A stretch of DNA of 64,000 nt from UBA2336 sp964419145 (GTDB lineage Bacteria > Bacteroidota > Bacteroidia > Cytophagales > Cyclobacteriaceae): positions 124,001 to 188,000 of the forward strand of contig CAYQOM010000004.1 of assembly GCA_964419145.1 (NCBI GenBank). The letters run 5' to 3'. Positions 54,217 to 63,446 of the stretch are shown in pieces; positions within the stretch are counted from its first letter, which is position 1, and each line of letters opens with the position of its first letter. A program made the translations under genes and the position numbers. Below the pieces are notes generated by a model that worked only from the letters and a program-made list of their open reading frames with translations, had not been told where the DNA came from and ran no database searches.

Positions 54217-54268
54217 AATGAGGAGCCGGAACGCAAGCGGCATTTTCGCTTGCTCCCAACTCCTCATT
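54217..54268 (-). terminator. Terminator after the MATE gene
   Basis: AATGAGGAG / CTCCTCATT arms (9 bp) enclosing a second stem GCAAGCG / CGCTTGC, followed on the minus strand by TTTTTTT. It lies 24 bp after the MATE stop. Confidence 0.8.
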
Positions 54269-54291
54269 AAATTTAATTTGCGTGGTCGCTT

Positions 54292-55695
54292 CTAAATCTT
54301 CACCGTCTTCCACTTGCCCCTGCGGAAGATGAGAATGCCCGCCACGGCCAACAGTGACTCAGCCACCACAATGGCCACGTACACGCCCATGGGCCCCAGG
54401 TTGAACCCAATGGCGAGCGCATACGCCAGCGGTATCTGAAACATCCAGAAGGCCACAAAATTTAAAAGCGTAGGCGTTCGTGTATCACCCGCGCCATTGA
54501 ACGATTGCGCCACCACCATGCCGTAGGCATAGAACACGTAGCCCAGTGCCACAATCTGCAAACACTGTATGGCGTTGTGCAACACCACGGCATCGGTGGT
54601 AAAAAATTCAACAATGGGCCGCGCCAGCGTAAGAAACGTAATGGTGATGAACACCATAAATACCATGTTGAAAAAACCTGTGCGCCACACCGATCGCTCG
54701 GCCCGCTCAGGAAAGCCCGCGCCCAGGTTTTGCCCTACCAACGTAGCCGAGGCATTGGCCATGCCCCACGCGGGCAGTATGGCAAACACAATTACGCGTA
54801 TGGCAATGGTGTAACCGGCCAGCGCCTCGCTGCCAAAGGTGGACACAATGCGCACGAGAAAAATCCAACTCGCAGAAGCAATGATGAACTGCCCCGTTCC
54901 TCCGGCTGAGACGTTGATCAGTCGCCCGATCAACCCAAAATCAACAGGCAGGTTTTGGCGGTGAACTTTAATCAGTCCTTTGCCATACAACAAATGCGAA
55001 AGCTGATACGCCACGCCAATGCCTCTGCCAATGGTGGTGGCAATGGCGGCACCTTCCACACCAAATGCCGGTATGGGGCCAAATCCGAAAATAAAAATCG
55101 GGTCGAGCACAATGTTGAGCACGTTGGAAAGTATGAGCACACGCATGGCCAGCGAGGCATCGCCTGCCCCACGAAATATGGCGTTGATTAAAAAGATGAG
55201 CATGATAGTGATGTTGCCACCGAGCATCCAGCGCGTGTAGCCCGCTCCGGTGTCAATCACCGCCTGCGAGGCACCCATGAGCGCGAGAATGTTTTCGGCA
55301 AAGAACAACCCTGCCACTGAAATGAGTAACGAAATGCCGGTGGCTAAGTAAATGGCCTGCACACCGGAGCGTGCGGCTTCGGGCACGTTGCCCTCACCTA
55401 CCCTGCGCGCCACCATGGCGGTTGCGCCCATGCTCAACCCAATGGCGATGGCATACACGAGTGTAAGCACCGATTCGGTAAGGCTTACGGTGGCCAGGGC
55501 ATCTACGCCCAGCCGGCTAACATAAAACGCATCCACAATGGCAAAGAGCGACTCCATCGACATCTCGAGGATCATCGGTATCGACAACAGAAAAATGGCT
55601 TTGTCGATGCTGCCCGAAGTGTAGCTCTGCTCCTCGCCTTTGAGGGCTTGTTTGAATAAACGAAATAACGAACCTGCTTTGGTAAAAACGGACAT
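54292..55695 (-). CDS. MATE-family multidrug/cation antiporter
   Basis: 467 residues with twelve membrane helices in two halves. SIPMILEMSMESLFAIVDAFYVSRLGVDALATVSLTE opens the first MatE repeat and LINVSAGGTGQFIIASASWIF the second. Members export drugs or metabolites using Na+ or H+. It stands alone, with a strong terminator. GC-richer than the defence genes next to it. Confidence 0.93.
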   Translation of the reverse strand: MSVFTKAGSLFRLFKQALKGEEQSYTSGSIDKAIFLLSIPMILEMSMESLFAIVDAFYVSRLGVDALATVSLTESVLTLVYAIAIGLSMGATAMVARRVGEGNVPEAARSGVQAIYLATGISLLISVAGLFFAENILALMGASQAVIDTGAGYTRWMLGGNITIMLIFLINAIFRGAGDASLAMRVLILSNVLNIVLDPIFIFGFGPIPAFGVEGAAIATTIGRGIGVAYQLSHLLYGKGLIKVHRQNLPVDFGLIGRLINVSAGGTGQFIIASASWIFLVRIVSTFGSEALAGYTIAIRVIVFAILPAWGMANASATLVGQNLGAGFPERAERSVWRTGFFNMVFMVFITITFLTLARPIVEFFTTDAVVLHNAIQCLQIVALGYVFYAYGMVVAQSFNGAGDTRTPTLLNFVAFWMFQIPLAYALAIGFNLGPMGVYVAIVVAESLLAVAGILIFRRGKWKTVKI

Positions 55696-55741
55696 ATATA
55701 GTGAGTTAAGTAGAAGCCCTCTTAAAAATCAGTTCACGTGT

Positions 55742-55803
55742 CAGCCTGAGCTTGTCGAAGGCTATATCGAGCTATCAAATCGGTTTCGACAGGCTCAACC
55801 TGA
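55742..55803. repeat. Inverted repeat of the GCCTGAGCTTGTCGAAGG type
   Basis: CCTGAGCTTGTCGAAGG (55745-55761) and, inverted, GGTTTCGACAGGCTCAACCTG (55782-55802). This hairpin family is common in many bacterial genomes, often at gene ends. The rest of 55696-56225 contains no supported gene. Confidence 0.6.
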
Positions 55804-56054
55804 CATTAGGAGAATTTTTGAGATGACCCCTTGTAAATAATAATTGAAGTAATGGCCGGACGTGCGGCCGGTCGGTACGTAACCAACAAAATCCAATGTC
55901 AATCCCCGAACGGGATGCAGACACCGGAAATTTAGAATGTGAGAATCATAGGCATTAAACGATTGTGGCTTGTGAGGCCGATGGCAAAGATCACGAAAAG
56001 CAGGGGAAAAGGTTTCACTGTGTGTAAACTTTTTCCAACTTATTTTGCTGCGGG

Positions 56055-56140
56055 TTAGCCTCGCCCCGACCAAGGGCTTGCCATTGGCAAGGGTCGCGCT
56101 GCAACGAAGTGAGAAGCAGACTTTAGCAAAGTAGGGCTGT
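56055..56140. repeat. Dispersed repeat related to 57537-57700
   Basis: GGTTAGCCTCGCCCCGACC followed by AAGGGCTTGCC and GCAAGGGTCG, then GAAGTGAGAAGCAGACTT. A variant of the same string (TTTAGCCTCACCCCAACC, AAAGGCTTGCC, CGCAAGGGTCG, GAAGCGAGAAGCAGACTT) follows the serpin gene. The two copies flank the serpin. Confidence 0.55.
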
Positions 56141-56225
56141 TTATTTGCGCACTGCTGCTATTTTCCAACTTTTATTGCCGCGAGTGGGTCTAACGAGCAT
56201 GATGACCCAAAAAACCATGAGCCTG

Positions 56226-57449
56226 ATGAAAAGAATTTTGTTGATTCTCCCGATTTTCTTTTTCGCTGCCTGCGAGGAAACAGCCGTTACACCCGATAAT
56301 CCGCCCAACCTCCGAACGCTCTCAGCGGCCGAGCGGCAGGCATCCAAAAGTTCAAATGATTTCGCCTTCAACCTGTTTCGTAACCTGCCAGGCGATCCTG
56401 CTGATAATTCTTTTATTTCTCCCCTGAGTGTAAGCATGGCGTTGGGCATGTTATTGAATGGAACAGATGGCGAGGTGCGGCAAAGCATCCTGAACACCAT
56501 CGACTTCAACGATTTTACAGCCGAAGAAGTGAACGCAGGCTTTCATGACCTGACCGACCTGTTATTGTCGATGGACAAGAAAGTGAATTTTGGTTTGGCC
56601 AATTCCGTATGGTATCGCGAAGAGTTAACTGTCAACAATCAATTCGCTTCTGTCATTGAAAACTATTATGACGGACAAATAAAGGGTCTTGATTTTGATG
56701 ACCCTGCATCGAAGGATGTGATCAACAGTTGGGTAGAAAGTAAAACCAACAACCGCATCAAAGACCTGATTAAACAAATCGATCCGGATCACGCGATGTT
56801 CCTGGTCAACGCCATTTACTTCAAAGGCGATTGGACACACCAGTTCGATAAATCCAAAACCAAAAAAGCACCATTCACAACTTTATCCGGAGCGACTACA
56901 CAGGTAGACATGATGTTTTCGAAAGGTGTTTCCATGAAGTATAAATCAACATCAGATTTTCAATTGCTGGACATCCCTTATGGCAACGGTCAGTTCAGGT
57001 TTACGCTACTGATGCCCAACGACTATACTGGAATTACTTCGCTGACTGAAACCCTTAACGCAGAAACATTCAACACCCTGATCGATGAATCAGATTCCAT
57101 CAGCGTTGAACTGGAACTGCCGAAGTTTAAAATGAACTGGCGAAATGATCTGATACAATCGCTTGGACAAATGGGCATGATCATGACTGGTTATCCGCTT
57201 CTTTTTGAAGGACCAACTCCTCTTATTAAAGTAGGCCAGGTAATTCATCAATCCTTCCTGGAGGTAAACGAAGAAGGTTCAGAAGCAGCTGCAGCAACAG
57301 CCATCGGAATGGAATTCGTTTGTGTTTGCCCACAAACACCACCAAAAATCACTATCGACAAACCCTTCCTGTTTATGATCCGCGAAAAACACAGCGGGGC
57401 GATTTTGTTCATGGGGCAGTTAACCGATCCGGGTACGTTGCAGCAATAG
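56226..57449 (+). CDS. Serpin-family lipoprotein
   Basis: 407 residues from the ATG at 56226 (MKRILLILPIFFFAAC, lipobox). Full serpin fold: NSFISPLSVSMALGMLLNGT near the start, LVNAIYFKGDWTHQFD and FLMPNDYTGI-like core strands, and PFLFMIREKHSGAILFMGQL at the end. The hinge before the reactive loop reads EEGSEAAAATA, the pattern of inhibitory serpins, so it probably traps serine or cysteine proteases at the cell surface. The P1 region is near EFVCVCP; which residue is P1 cannot be fixed. Confidence 0.92.
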   Translation: MKRILLILPIFFFAACEETAVTPDNPPNLRTLSAAERQASKSSNDFAFNLFRNLPGDPADNSFISPLSVSMALGMLLNGTDGEVRQSILNTIDFNDFTAEEVNAGFHDLTDLLLSMDKKVNFGLANSVWYREELTVNNQFASVIENYYDGQIKGLDFDDPASKDVINSWVESKTNNRIKDLIKQIDPDHAMFLVNAIYFKGDWTHQFDKSKTKKAPFTTLSGATTQVDMMFSKGVSMKYKSTSDFQLLDIPYGNGQFRFTLLMPNDYTGITSLTETLNAETFNTLIDESDSISVELELPKFKMNWRNDLIQSLGQMGMIMTGYPLLFEGPTPLIKVGQVIHQSFLEVNEEGSEAAAATAIGMEFVCVCPQTPPKITIDKPFLFMIREKHSGAILFMGQLTDPGTLQQ

Positions 57450-57829
57450 GTGCAGGTTTCAGATTTATTCTTTAACCATAATGTCATCAGAGTGCTCGGG
57501 AAAACCCACATCTCACATGCACCACAAATAACTTTGGGTTTAGCCTCACCCCAACCAAAGGCTTGCCATACGCAAGGGTCGTGCTGGCCCCTCCGCGGGA
57601 GAGGGGCGATTCAGGTTTTCGCAACCTGATGAAAAAGGATGGGCTGAGGCTAAACAAAACAGAGATGCACTTCAGCCGAAGCGAGAAGCAGACTTCAGTA
57701 CGTCCTATCGCGTGATGCTAATCAAGAGTACGTTACAGCTATAATCACTGCTTTCAGATTTATTTTCGGCATCGTTAAACAAAACCTTTTTGGTCATGTT
57801 ATTCCTGTGCTAAAACGTAAAACGATATT
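57450..57829. other. 380-bp intergenic stretch with dispersed repeat
   Basis: Contains the second copy of the serpin-flanking repeat (about 57537-57700) with inserted hairpins CCCCTCCGCGGGAGAGGGG and CAGGTTTTCGCAACCTG. No ORF of coding quality and no clear promoter motif seen. Confidence 0.5.
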
Positions 57830-58264
57830 ATGAATCTGACAGAAAAGCTGGAATTGACTGTGGCACGCACCTTCAAGCACGCTGTAATCAAAACCGTGGA
57901 AGGGAATCCGGAAGTTGCCGTAGTGGAAGCTACAGCTACCTATATTCCCATTGAACAATTTAAAGAAATCTTCGCGGCCATTGGGGAGCTGGTGAAGGAG
58001 AAAAAGATTACCAAACTCGTATTCGACAAAAGAAAATTAACCGTGTTTCACCAACCCTCTATGGAATGGTATTTCGTGGAGTGGAAGGAACAAATGTTTG
58101 AACACGGCTTGAAAACACACCGCAAAATTTTACCACAGGATGAAGTGTTTCGTCAGAGTGTGAAAATCGGGCGCGAAAAAATCAAGGCCAACCATCCGAA
58201 TGGAAAGTACCAGCACATGGACATTCAATATGCCGAAACGCTGGAAGCAGCCATCTTAAACTAA
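57830..58264 (+). CDS. Protein of unknown function, STAS-like
   Basis: 144 residues, soluble. VAVVEATATYIPIEQFKEIFAAIGELVKEKKITKLVFDKRKLTVFHQPSMEWYF has the length and alternation of a STAS-like or SpoIIAA-like alpha/beta domain, seen in Bacteroidota next to histidine kinases. It is 4 bp upstream of the next gene, and a kinase follows on the other strand. Possible role in signalling; no catalytic residue seen. Confidence 0.6.
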   Translation: MNLTEKLELTVARTFKHAVIKTVEGNPEVAVVEATATYIPIEQFKEIFAAIGELVKEKKITKLVFDKRKLTVFHQPSMEWYFVEWKEQMFEHGLKTHRKILPQDEVFRQSVKIGREKIKANHPNGKYQHMDIQYAETLEAAILN

Positions 58265-58268
58265 GTGC

Positions 58269-58559
58269 ATGAACAGCCTTTCGGATGTAGGCGATAATCC
58301 AGAAAAAATTCTGCAGTGCATTGAAGCCGCAAAAGCTGAACTAAGAACAGTAACGGAGTTAATTAAACCTGCAGCATGGGATAACGAAGTGGCCCGGAAA
58401 ATTTCCGGGTCGCTTGATTTACTAATCCATCAACTCAGTGTGCTGGAAAGCGAAACCCGGTACGTTATGGAAATCAATATGTGCCGGAAGATCATGCTTG
58501 CCGATTCCATTGCACACGTTAAGAAACTGGAGCAGGAGTTAGCGGAATTGAAATCGTAA
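58269..58559 (+). CDS. Small helical protein of unknown function
   Basis: 96 residues, fully helical (NPEKILQCIEAAKAELRTVTELI; IAHVKKLEQELAELKS). Starts 4 bp after the STAS-like gene and overlaps the 3' end of the kinase gene by 41 bp. Probably an operon partner of the former. Confidence 0.55.
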   Translation: MNSLSDVGDNPEKILQCIEAAKAELRTVTELIKPAAWDNEVARKISGSLDLLIHQLSVLESETRYVMEINMCRKIMLADSIAHVKKLEQELAELKS

Positions 58560-59364
58560 ACACAGTTTGTCCGTCACCGCTTTGCCACATGAGCGAGCCG
58601 CGCAACCGATCGACAATCTTGCGCACCATGTACAAGCCCATGCCAAGGCCCACCGATTTTTCAGAGCCGCGGTAAAACATATCAAAAATACGATTACCTT
58701 TTTCGGCAGTAATGCCTTCCCCATCATCCGCAATGCGCAGGTGCAACTGATCAGGTTTTACATCTACATCAACCCCTACGTATCCCTTGCCGGGATTTCG
58801 GAAAATCACAGCGTTGGCCAACACGCATTTGAGTATGATGCGCAGCAACGACTCATCCGCATACACGTGGGCATTCCCCGAGAATGATTTTTTAAACTCC
58901 ACTTGATTGAAATTGCCGAGGTAACTCAACTGGTTGATCTCGTCTTCAACCATGTGGTGCACATCACAATCACCAGGCGATACCGATTCGGAGGTCGCCT
59001 GGCCCAGCAGGATCAATGTTTTCACAACAGCCTGCATCTGGGTAATAGACTTTTCAAAATGGTCGCAATAGGTTTTAAAATTGGGAGGAACATTTTCCAG
59101 TTGCAACAGGTTGAGTACGCCCACCATGGATGCCACGGGCGAACCGAGGTCGTGCGAGGCGCGGTATAGAATCTGATCGAGTTCCTGGTTTCGTTCGGCC
59201 AGCAATTTATTTTTTTCAATCAACTCCTCTACCGCGGCTGTCAGTTCTTCCTTCTGGGCTTCCAGTTCCTCAAAACGGTCAGCCAGTTCGCTTTCGCGCT
59301 CCATGAGTTTCATGGTGCGTTCATTCAGCAATTCATTAAGTCTTTTAATTTCTTCTTCGTTCAC
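58519..59364 (-). CDS. Sensor histidine kinase without a membrane sensor
   Basis: 281 residues. A coiled coil (residues about 1-70, KLMERESELADRFEELEAQKEEL) leads to HisKA with ILYRASHDLGSPVASMVGV (phospho-acceptor His) and HATPase_c with NAVIFRN, IADDGEGI and GLGMGLYMVRKIV boxes. There is no membrane segment, so it senses through partners, perhaps the adjacent STAS-like protein. No response regulator gene is adjacent. The fragment at 30470-30700 is a relative. Confidence 0.88.
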   Translation of the reverse strand: MNEEEIKRLNELLNERTMKLMERESELADRFEELEAQKEELTAAVEELIEKNKLLAERNQELDQILYRASHDLGSPVASMVGVLNLLQLENVPPNFKTYCDHFEKSITQMQAVVKTLILLGQATSESVSPGDCDVHHMVEDEINQLSYLGNFNQVEFKKSFSGNAHVYADESLLRIILKCVLANAVIFRNPGKGYVGVDVDVKPDQLHLRIADDGEGITAEKGNRIFDMFYRGSEKSVGLGMGLYMVRKIVDRLRGSLMWQSGDGQTVFTISIPLTPAPVS

Positions 59365-59465
59365 GTTTCAACAGCATCAATACAATGGGCACAAAATAAT
59401 AAAAAAGTATTTTGTGATGCCGCTGAAATTATATGACTGGATGAACAACCGAATTGATGGAAGGG

Positions 59466-59855
59466 TTAGACTGCTGAGGAATCGTACACCACAACTTTTG
59501 TCCATAAGGAAGAACATTCTTCCACAAATTTCTGGTGGATGGGGTGATCCTGGTAGATGTTCTGCCCCTCCACATCATCAAAGAAAATGAGTTCGGAAAC
59601 ACTAAAACTATTGTCGACTACCTCGCGCTTTTCGGTGGATGCCGGTACACCAATATGCAGTTCGCGCACGGTTTCAATGGCACGCAACGAACGAATGCCG
59701 GCAATAAGCTTATCGCGGTCGGCTTTTGATTCCGGGTTCTTTAACCAGAAGTAAACCTGGTGCAGGAGTTTTGATTTTTGGATTAACGTTGTTGGCGCAG
59801 CCACAGCGCTTACACCCATCAGGGAGGCGGTGGTGAGGAAGGTTTTACGGTTCAT
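59466..59855 (-). CDS. Dabb-domain (stress-responsive A/B barrel) protein with export signal
   Basis: 129 residues from the ATG at 59855. MNRKTFLTTASLMGVSAVAA is a signal sequence of a near-Tat form (NRKTF). The remainder, LLHQVYFWLKNPESKADRDKLIAGIRSL through IYQDHPIHQKFVEE, is the Dabb dimeric ferredoxin-like fold. Function of exported members is unknown. Confidence 0.8.
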   Translation of the reverse strand: MNRKTFLTTASLMGVSAVAAPTTLIQKSKLLHQVYFWLKNPESKADRDKLIAGIRSLRAIETVRELHIGVPASTEKREVVDNSFSVSELIFFDDVEGQNIYQDHPIHQKFVEECSSLWTKVVVYDSSAV

Positions 59856-59898
59856 GGGATGAAGATCGGGATTTTTGGGGAATAAGGGCAACTTATTT

Positions 59899-60048
59899 CG
59901 TCATTGCGAGCAGGAGCGTTGGGTGTGTAGTGGCGCGAAGCAATCACAATCCATAACGTTTAGCTCCCACTATATAATGTGGGATTGCTTCGTCACGCAT
60001 AAAGTTTCAAACAAAACGAGAGATCAGGTCACGTTCCTCGCAATGACG
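59899..60048. mobile_element. MITE-like palindromic element, copy 1 (150 bp)
   Basis: Terminal inverted repeats CGTCATTGCGAG and CTCGCAATGACG, 12 bp perfect, with an inner pair GAAGCAATC/GATTGCTTC. No ORF. A second copy lies at 60908. Elements with these ends are widespread in bacteria and presumably moved by a transposase in trans. Confidence 0.75.
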
Positions 60049-60152
60049 TCAAATTTTTCAGTCAGTGCACTTGCCACCTGTAACCAGAGAGAGTACCAAG
60101 GTTTTCACAAAACACACAGAGTCATGACGAAATTAATTATATTTAAAATGAA

Positions 60153-60539
60153 ATGGAGCAGGCCACAGGTTTAACCGTACAAAAAGGACTACTAAAATGG
60201 TTAACGCATACTATATTAATAGTAGGCCTCCTTACATTTTCAGGCCTGGTTTCTGAATCCAGCATTCCTGGATCCCAACCCGCTAAGACAGAGTTAAATG
60301 AAGCGAGATCCGTCCGTCACAAGAAAACTGTTTCTTTAAAGGCTTTTCTTCATTCGCCATCAGCGCAAAAAAATTGTACCGAGAATTTTATTTATTCTCT
60401 GGTCGATCAGAATAAAAAGATCACCGTTCAGTTTAAAACCAACCCTGAAAAGTTAACACCAAAACCAGCCAAGGTTTTTTTAGTTCATCACTCACCCGAC
60501 TACTCAAAAGAGCACGACTCAAGTCAACTAAGGGGATAA
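60153..60539 (+). CDS. Small exported or membrane-anchored protein of unknown function
   Basis: 128 residues with one hydrophobic stretch (HTILIVGLLTFSGLVSESS) near the N-terminus and a Lys/Pro/Ser-rich remainder with one Cys. The codon use is unremarkable. No homologue recognised; expression is uncertain. Confidence 0.4.
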   Translation: MEQATGLTVQKGLLKWLTHTILIVGLLTFSGLVSESSIPGSQPAKTELNEARSVRHKKTVSLKAFLHSPSAQKNCTENFIYSLVDQNKKITVQFKTNPEKLTPKPAKVFLVHHSPDYSKEHDSSQLRG

Positions 60540-60549
60540 TCCATCCCGT

Positions 60550-60574
60550 TCAGCCAAAAATCATTTCTGGCTGA
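60550..60574 (+). terminator. Possible terminator hairpin
   Basis: TCAGCCA / TGGCTGA, 7-bp arms, 10-25 bp after the preceding stop; weak T-rich tail (CTTACTATTTC). Confidence 0.4.
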
Positions 60575-60632
60575 CCCTTACTATTTCTATTCACACAAAT
60601 CCTGTCGTGCAGACGGGATAAAACGTTGACAA

Positions 60633-60821
60633 ATGAAAAAAGTTAAAGCAGGGCTACGGCTGTTAGTCATGGTTCTACTATTGATATTAGCCGCCTCCGG
60701 CATTGGAATAACCGGAAATTTCCTAAACAACAACAGAGAACGATATATGGACAATGAAATAAAAGTTGAAAGGCGCGATAAAGAAGAAGATGAAGCGCAT
60801 GAAGATGAAGAAAAGAATTAG
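60633..60821 (+). CDS. Small membrane protein with charged tail
   Basis: 62 residues: one membrane helix (LRLLVMVLLLILAASGIGITG) and a highly acidic/basic tail (ERRDKEEDEAHEDEEKN). ATG preceded by GACAA. Could be a small membrane protein; no family known. Confidence 0.45.
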   Translation: MKKVKAGLRLLVMVLLLILAASGIGITGNFLNNNRERYMDNEIKVERRDKEEDEAHEDEEKN

Positions 60822-60907
60822 CGGATAGTTAAACTCGAGCGTTCCTTCTTCCAAAGGCATCCTCCACAAGAGTCCTTAGGGTCTTTGACTACTGATGTAA
60901 ATTTCTT

Positions 60908-61059
60908 CGTCATTGCGAACGGGAGAGCTGGGAGGTGCGATGGAGTGAAGCCTGTCTGCCGAACAGGCAGGCAATCCCAATCTATACGGTTAGCTCTCAC
61001 CATATAAACGCGGGATTGCTTCGCACCACCCACATTCACTACTTCTGCTCGCAATGACG
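60908..61059. mobile_element. MITE-like palindromic element, copy 2 (152 bp)
   Basis: Ends CGTCATTGCGA and TCGCAATGACG (11 bp), inner GATTGCTTCG half as in copy 1 and an internal small hairpin CCTGTCTGCC-GAA-CAGGCAGG. About 1 kb from copy 1, same layout. The rest of 60822-61117 holds no gene. Confidence 0.75.
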
Positions 61060-61117
61060 CGGTCAATACATTTTCTATCACAGAATTCACTATCTTTTCC
61101 ATCTCATTCAAATACAC

Positions 61118-62320
61118 ATGCACTTTTTCCAAACCGATAAAATCAACCAACTCCTTCCGCAATACAAACAGTTTCTGGAAGAACACCTCTACCCCATTGA
61201 ACTGGATGTGCTGAGCAAACCGTTCCGGCAATCGTTGCCGAAGTTGCAGGCGCTGCGCGCGAAAGCAAAAGCAAATGGATTGTTCAATCCGCATTTGGCT
61301 AAAGCTGATGGAGGCGTTGGCATGACGTTAGTGGAGTTTGCGCAAGTGAGTGAACTGCTGGGCACTTCACCCCTCGGGCACTACCTCTTCAACTGCCAGG
61401 CTCCCGACATCGGGAACATGGAGTTGCTGCATGAATTTGCTTCGGCAGAACTAAAAGAAAAATACCTCAAGCCATTAATGCAAGGCGACATCCGCTCCTG
61501 CTTTGCCATGACAGAACCTGCCTTTGCCGGATCAAATCCCGTGCATTTAGGAACGACTGCTATAAAGCAAGGCAGCAACTATGTCATCACCGGAAACAAG
61601 TGGTTTACCTCCAGTGCCGATGGCGCTGCGTTTACCGTAGTGATGGCGGTAACCGATGCTGAAAATAAAAACCCATACGAACGCGCGAGCATGATCATCG
61701 TGCCGCTACCACATGCAGGCGTTGAACTCGTGCGCAACATTCCGGTCATGGGCGATGCTGGTGAAGATTACCTCAGTCATGCGGAATTGAAATTCACCAA
61801 CTGCGTTGTACCGATGAGCAACCGCATTGGTGATGAAGGAAAAGGTTTTGCGCTGGCACAGGCACGTCTGGGTCCGGGACGCATTCATCACTGCATGCGG
61901 TGGATCGGCATTTGTGAGCGGGCGTTTGCACTTATGTGTGAACGGGCCGCTACACGCGAACTCAGTGAACACAAGATGCTCGGCCATCAACAGGTCATCC
62001 AACACTGGATTGCCGAATGCCGCGCCAACATTACCGCAGCACGATTGATGGTGCTGCACACGGCACACGCCATGGAAGCACAGGGCTCAAAAGCGGTGAA
62101 AGAAGAAATTTCCACCATCAAATTTTTTGTTGCAAATGTATTGATGGGCGTACTCGACAAAGCCATACAGGTGCACGGGGCGCTGGGCATCACCGATGAT
62201 ACGCTGCTCTCTTTCTGGTACCGGCACGAACGGGCCGCCCGCATTTACGATGGCCCCGATGAAGTGCACAAATCGACACTCGCTAAACATATCTTAAAAC
62301 AATACGGATTGAAATTCTGA
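61118..62320 (+). CDS. Acyl-CoA dehydrogenase family protein (ACAD10/11-like)
   Basis: 400 residues. FAD-binding signatures CFAMTEPAFAGSNPVHLGT and VITGNKWFTSSADGA, then IQVHGALGITDDTLLSFWYRHERAARIYDGPDEVHKS at the C-terminus. The gene overlaps the APH-type kinase gene by 1 bp (TGATG). In mammals ACAD10/11 fuse these two activities, and in Pseudomonas levulinate genes separate kinase and dehydrogenase act on 4-hydroxyacyl-CoA. A similar hydroxy-acid route is therefore possible. Substrate not determined. Confidence 0.9.
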   Translation: MHFFQTDKINQLLPQYKQFLEEHLYPIELDVLSKPFRQSLPKLQALRAKAKANGLFNPHLAKADGGVGMTLVEFAQVSELLGTSPLGHYLFNCQAPDIGNMELLHEFASAELKEKYLKPLMQGDIRSCFAMTEPAFAGSNPVHLGTTAIKQGSNYVITGNKWFTSSADGAAFTVVMAVTDAENKNPYERASMIIVPLPHAGVELVRNIPVMGDAGEDYLSHAELKFTNCVVPMSNRIGDEGKGFALAQARLGPGRIHHCMRWIGICERAFALMCERAATRELSEHKMLGHQQVIQHWIAECRANITAARLMVLHTAHAMEAQGSKAVKEEISTIKFFVANVLMGVLDKAIQVHGALGITDDTLLSFWYRHERAARIYDGPDEVHKSTLAKHILKQYGLKF

Positions 62321-63384
62321 TGGAACACGTGAAGCCCGATCAACCCGTTGAAGCACGCCAACACGAAGTGCCGGACGTACACAAACTAAACGCGTGGTTA
62401 AAATCCGTTGCACCCCATTTCGGTGAGGTGTTGTCCATTGAACAATTTCCAAGCGGTTACTCCAACCTTACGTTCTGTTTAAAGACAGCTTCACAGGAAT
62501 ACATTCTGCGCAGGCCACCCATAGGCGCAAACATCAAATCCGCCCACGACATGGGCCGCGAGTTCATGGTGCTCACACGATTGAAACCACACTTCGGAAA
62601 AATTCCTTCGCCCATCATTTATGGTGAAGATGAAGCGGTGATTGGTGCACCATTCTACATCATGCAACGGTTGCAGGGTGTAATCCTTCGGGCGAGTCAT
62701 GCACAACAACTCAAACTATCACCCGAACTTTTCAAATCCATTTCGGAAGCGTTGGTGGATACGTTGGTTGAGCTTCACGCCATTGATATTGTCAAAACCG
62801 GCCTGGATCAACTCGGTAAACCCGAAGGCTATGTGCAACGCCAGGTAGAAGGGTGGATCAAACGCTACTATGTCGCGGAAACCGATTCACTCGAACACAT
62901 GAATCAACTGGCCGAATGGCTAACGCAACAACAACCTTCACCGCAACAACCCACCTTTCTGCATAATGATTTTAAATACGATAACGTCATCCTTGATCCG
63001 GATAACCTGAGCAACATCATCGGTGTACTCGATTGGGAGATGGCAACCGTGGGCGATCCATTAATGGACCTCGGAGCAAGTCTGGCCTATTGGAGTGAAG
63101 CAGGCGACAACCCGGTACTGCAAAGCTTCAACCTCACAGCACTACCTGGTAACCTAACACGACAACAAGTAGTAAATCGATACGCAGAAAAAAGCGGGCG
63201 CGATGTTTCGGGCATTCATTTTTATTATGTGTTCGGGTTGTTCAAGAATGCGGTGATCGCCCAACAAATTTACGCGCGTTGGAAACAAGGCTTTTCCAAA
63301 GACCCACGCTTTGACGGACTGATACATGTGATCAAGGCGCTGGCGAAACAAGGGGTGGAGTCGTTGGAAACTCAGAAATTATAA
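62320..63384 (+). CDS. APH-family phosphotransferase (ACAD10/11 kinase-domain-like)
   Basis: 354 residues. The Brenner-type motif FLHNDFKYDNVILDP gives the catalytic Asp, and IGVLDWEMATVGDPLMDLG gives the metal-binding DWE. FPSGYSNLTFCLKT is the nucleotide loop. This subfamily phosphorylates hydroxyacyl-CoA or similar and sits next to acyl-CoA dehydrogenase genes. Antibiotic phosphorylation is unlikely given the context. Confidence 0.88.
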   Translation: MEHVKPDQPVEARQHEVPDVHKLNAWLKSVAPHFGEVLSIEQFPSGYSNLTFCLKTASQEYILRRPPIGANIKSAHDMGREFMVLTRLKPHFGKIPSPIIYGEDEAVIGAPFYIMQRLQGVILRASHAQQLKLSPELFKSISEALVDTLVELHAIDIVKTGLDQLGKPEGYVQRQVEGWIKRYYVAETDSLEHMNQLAEWLTQQQPSPQQPTFLHNDFKYDNVILDPDNLSNIIGVLDWEMATVGDPLMDLGASLAYWSEAGDNPVLQSFNLTALPGNLTRQQVVNRYAEKSGRDVSGIHFYYVFGLFKNAVIAQQIYARWKQGFSKDPRFDGLIHVIKALAKQGVESLETQKL

Positions 63385-63446
63385 AATGGTTGCCCGTTAC
63401 CAGTAACAGGCAACACGAACCACGAACCACGAAACCCGGAACGCCA

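Noticed and set aside
59875..60174. Protein-coding ORF of 99 codons
   Set aside because: It runs through the MITE-like element and has no coding character.
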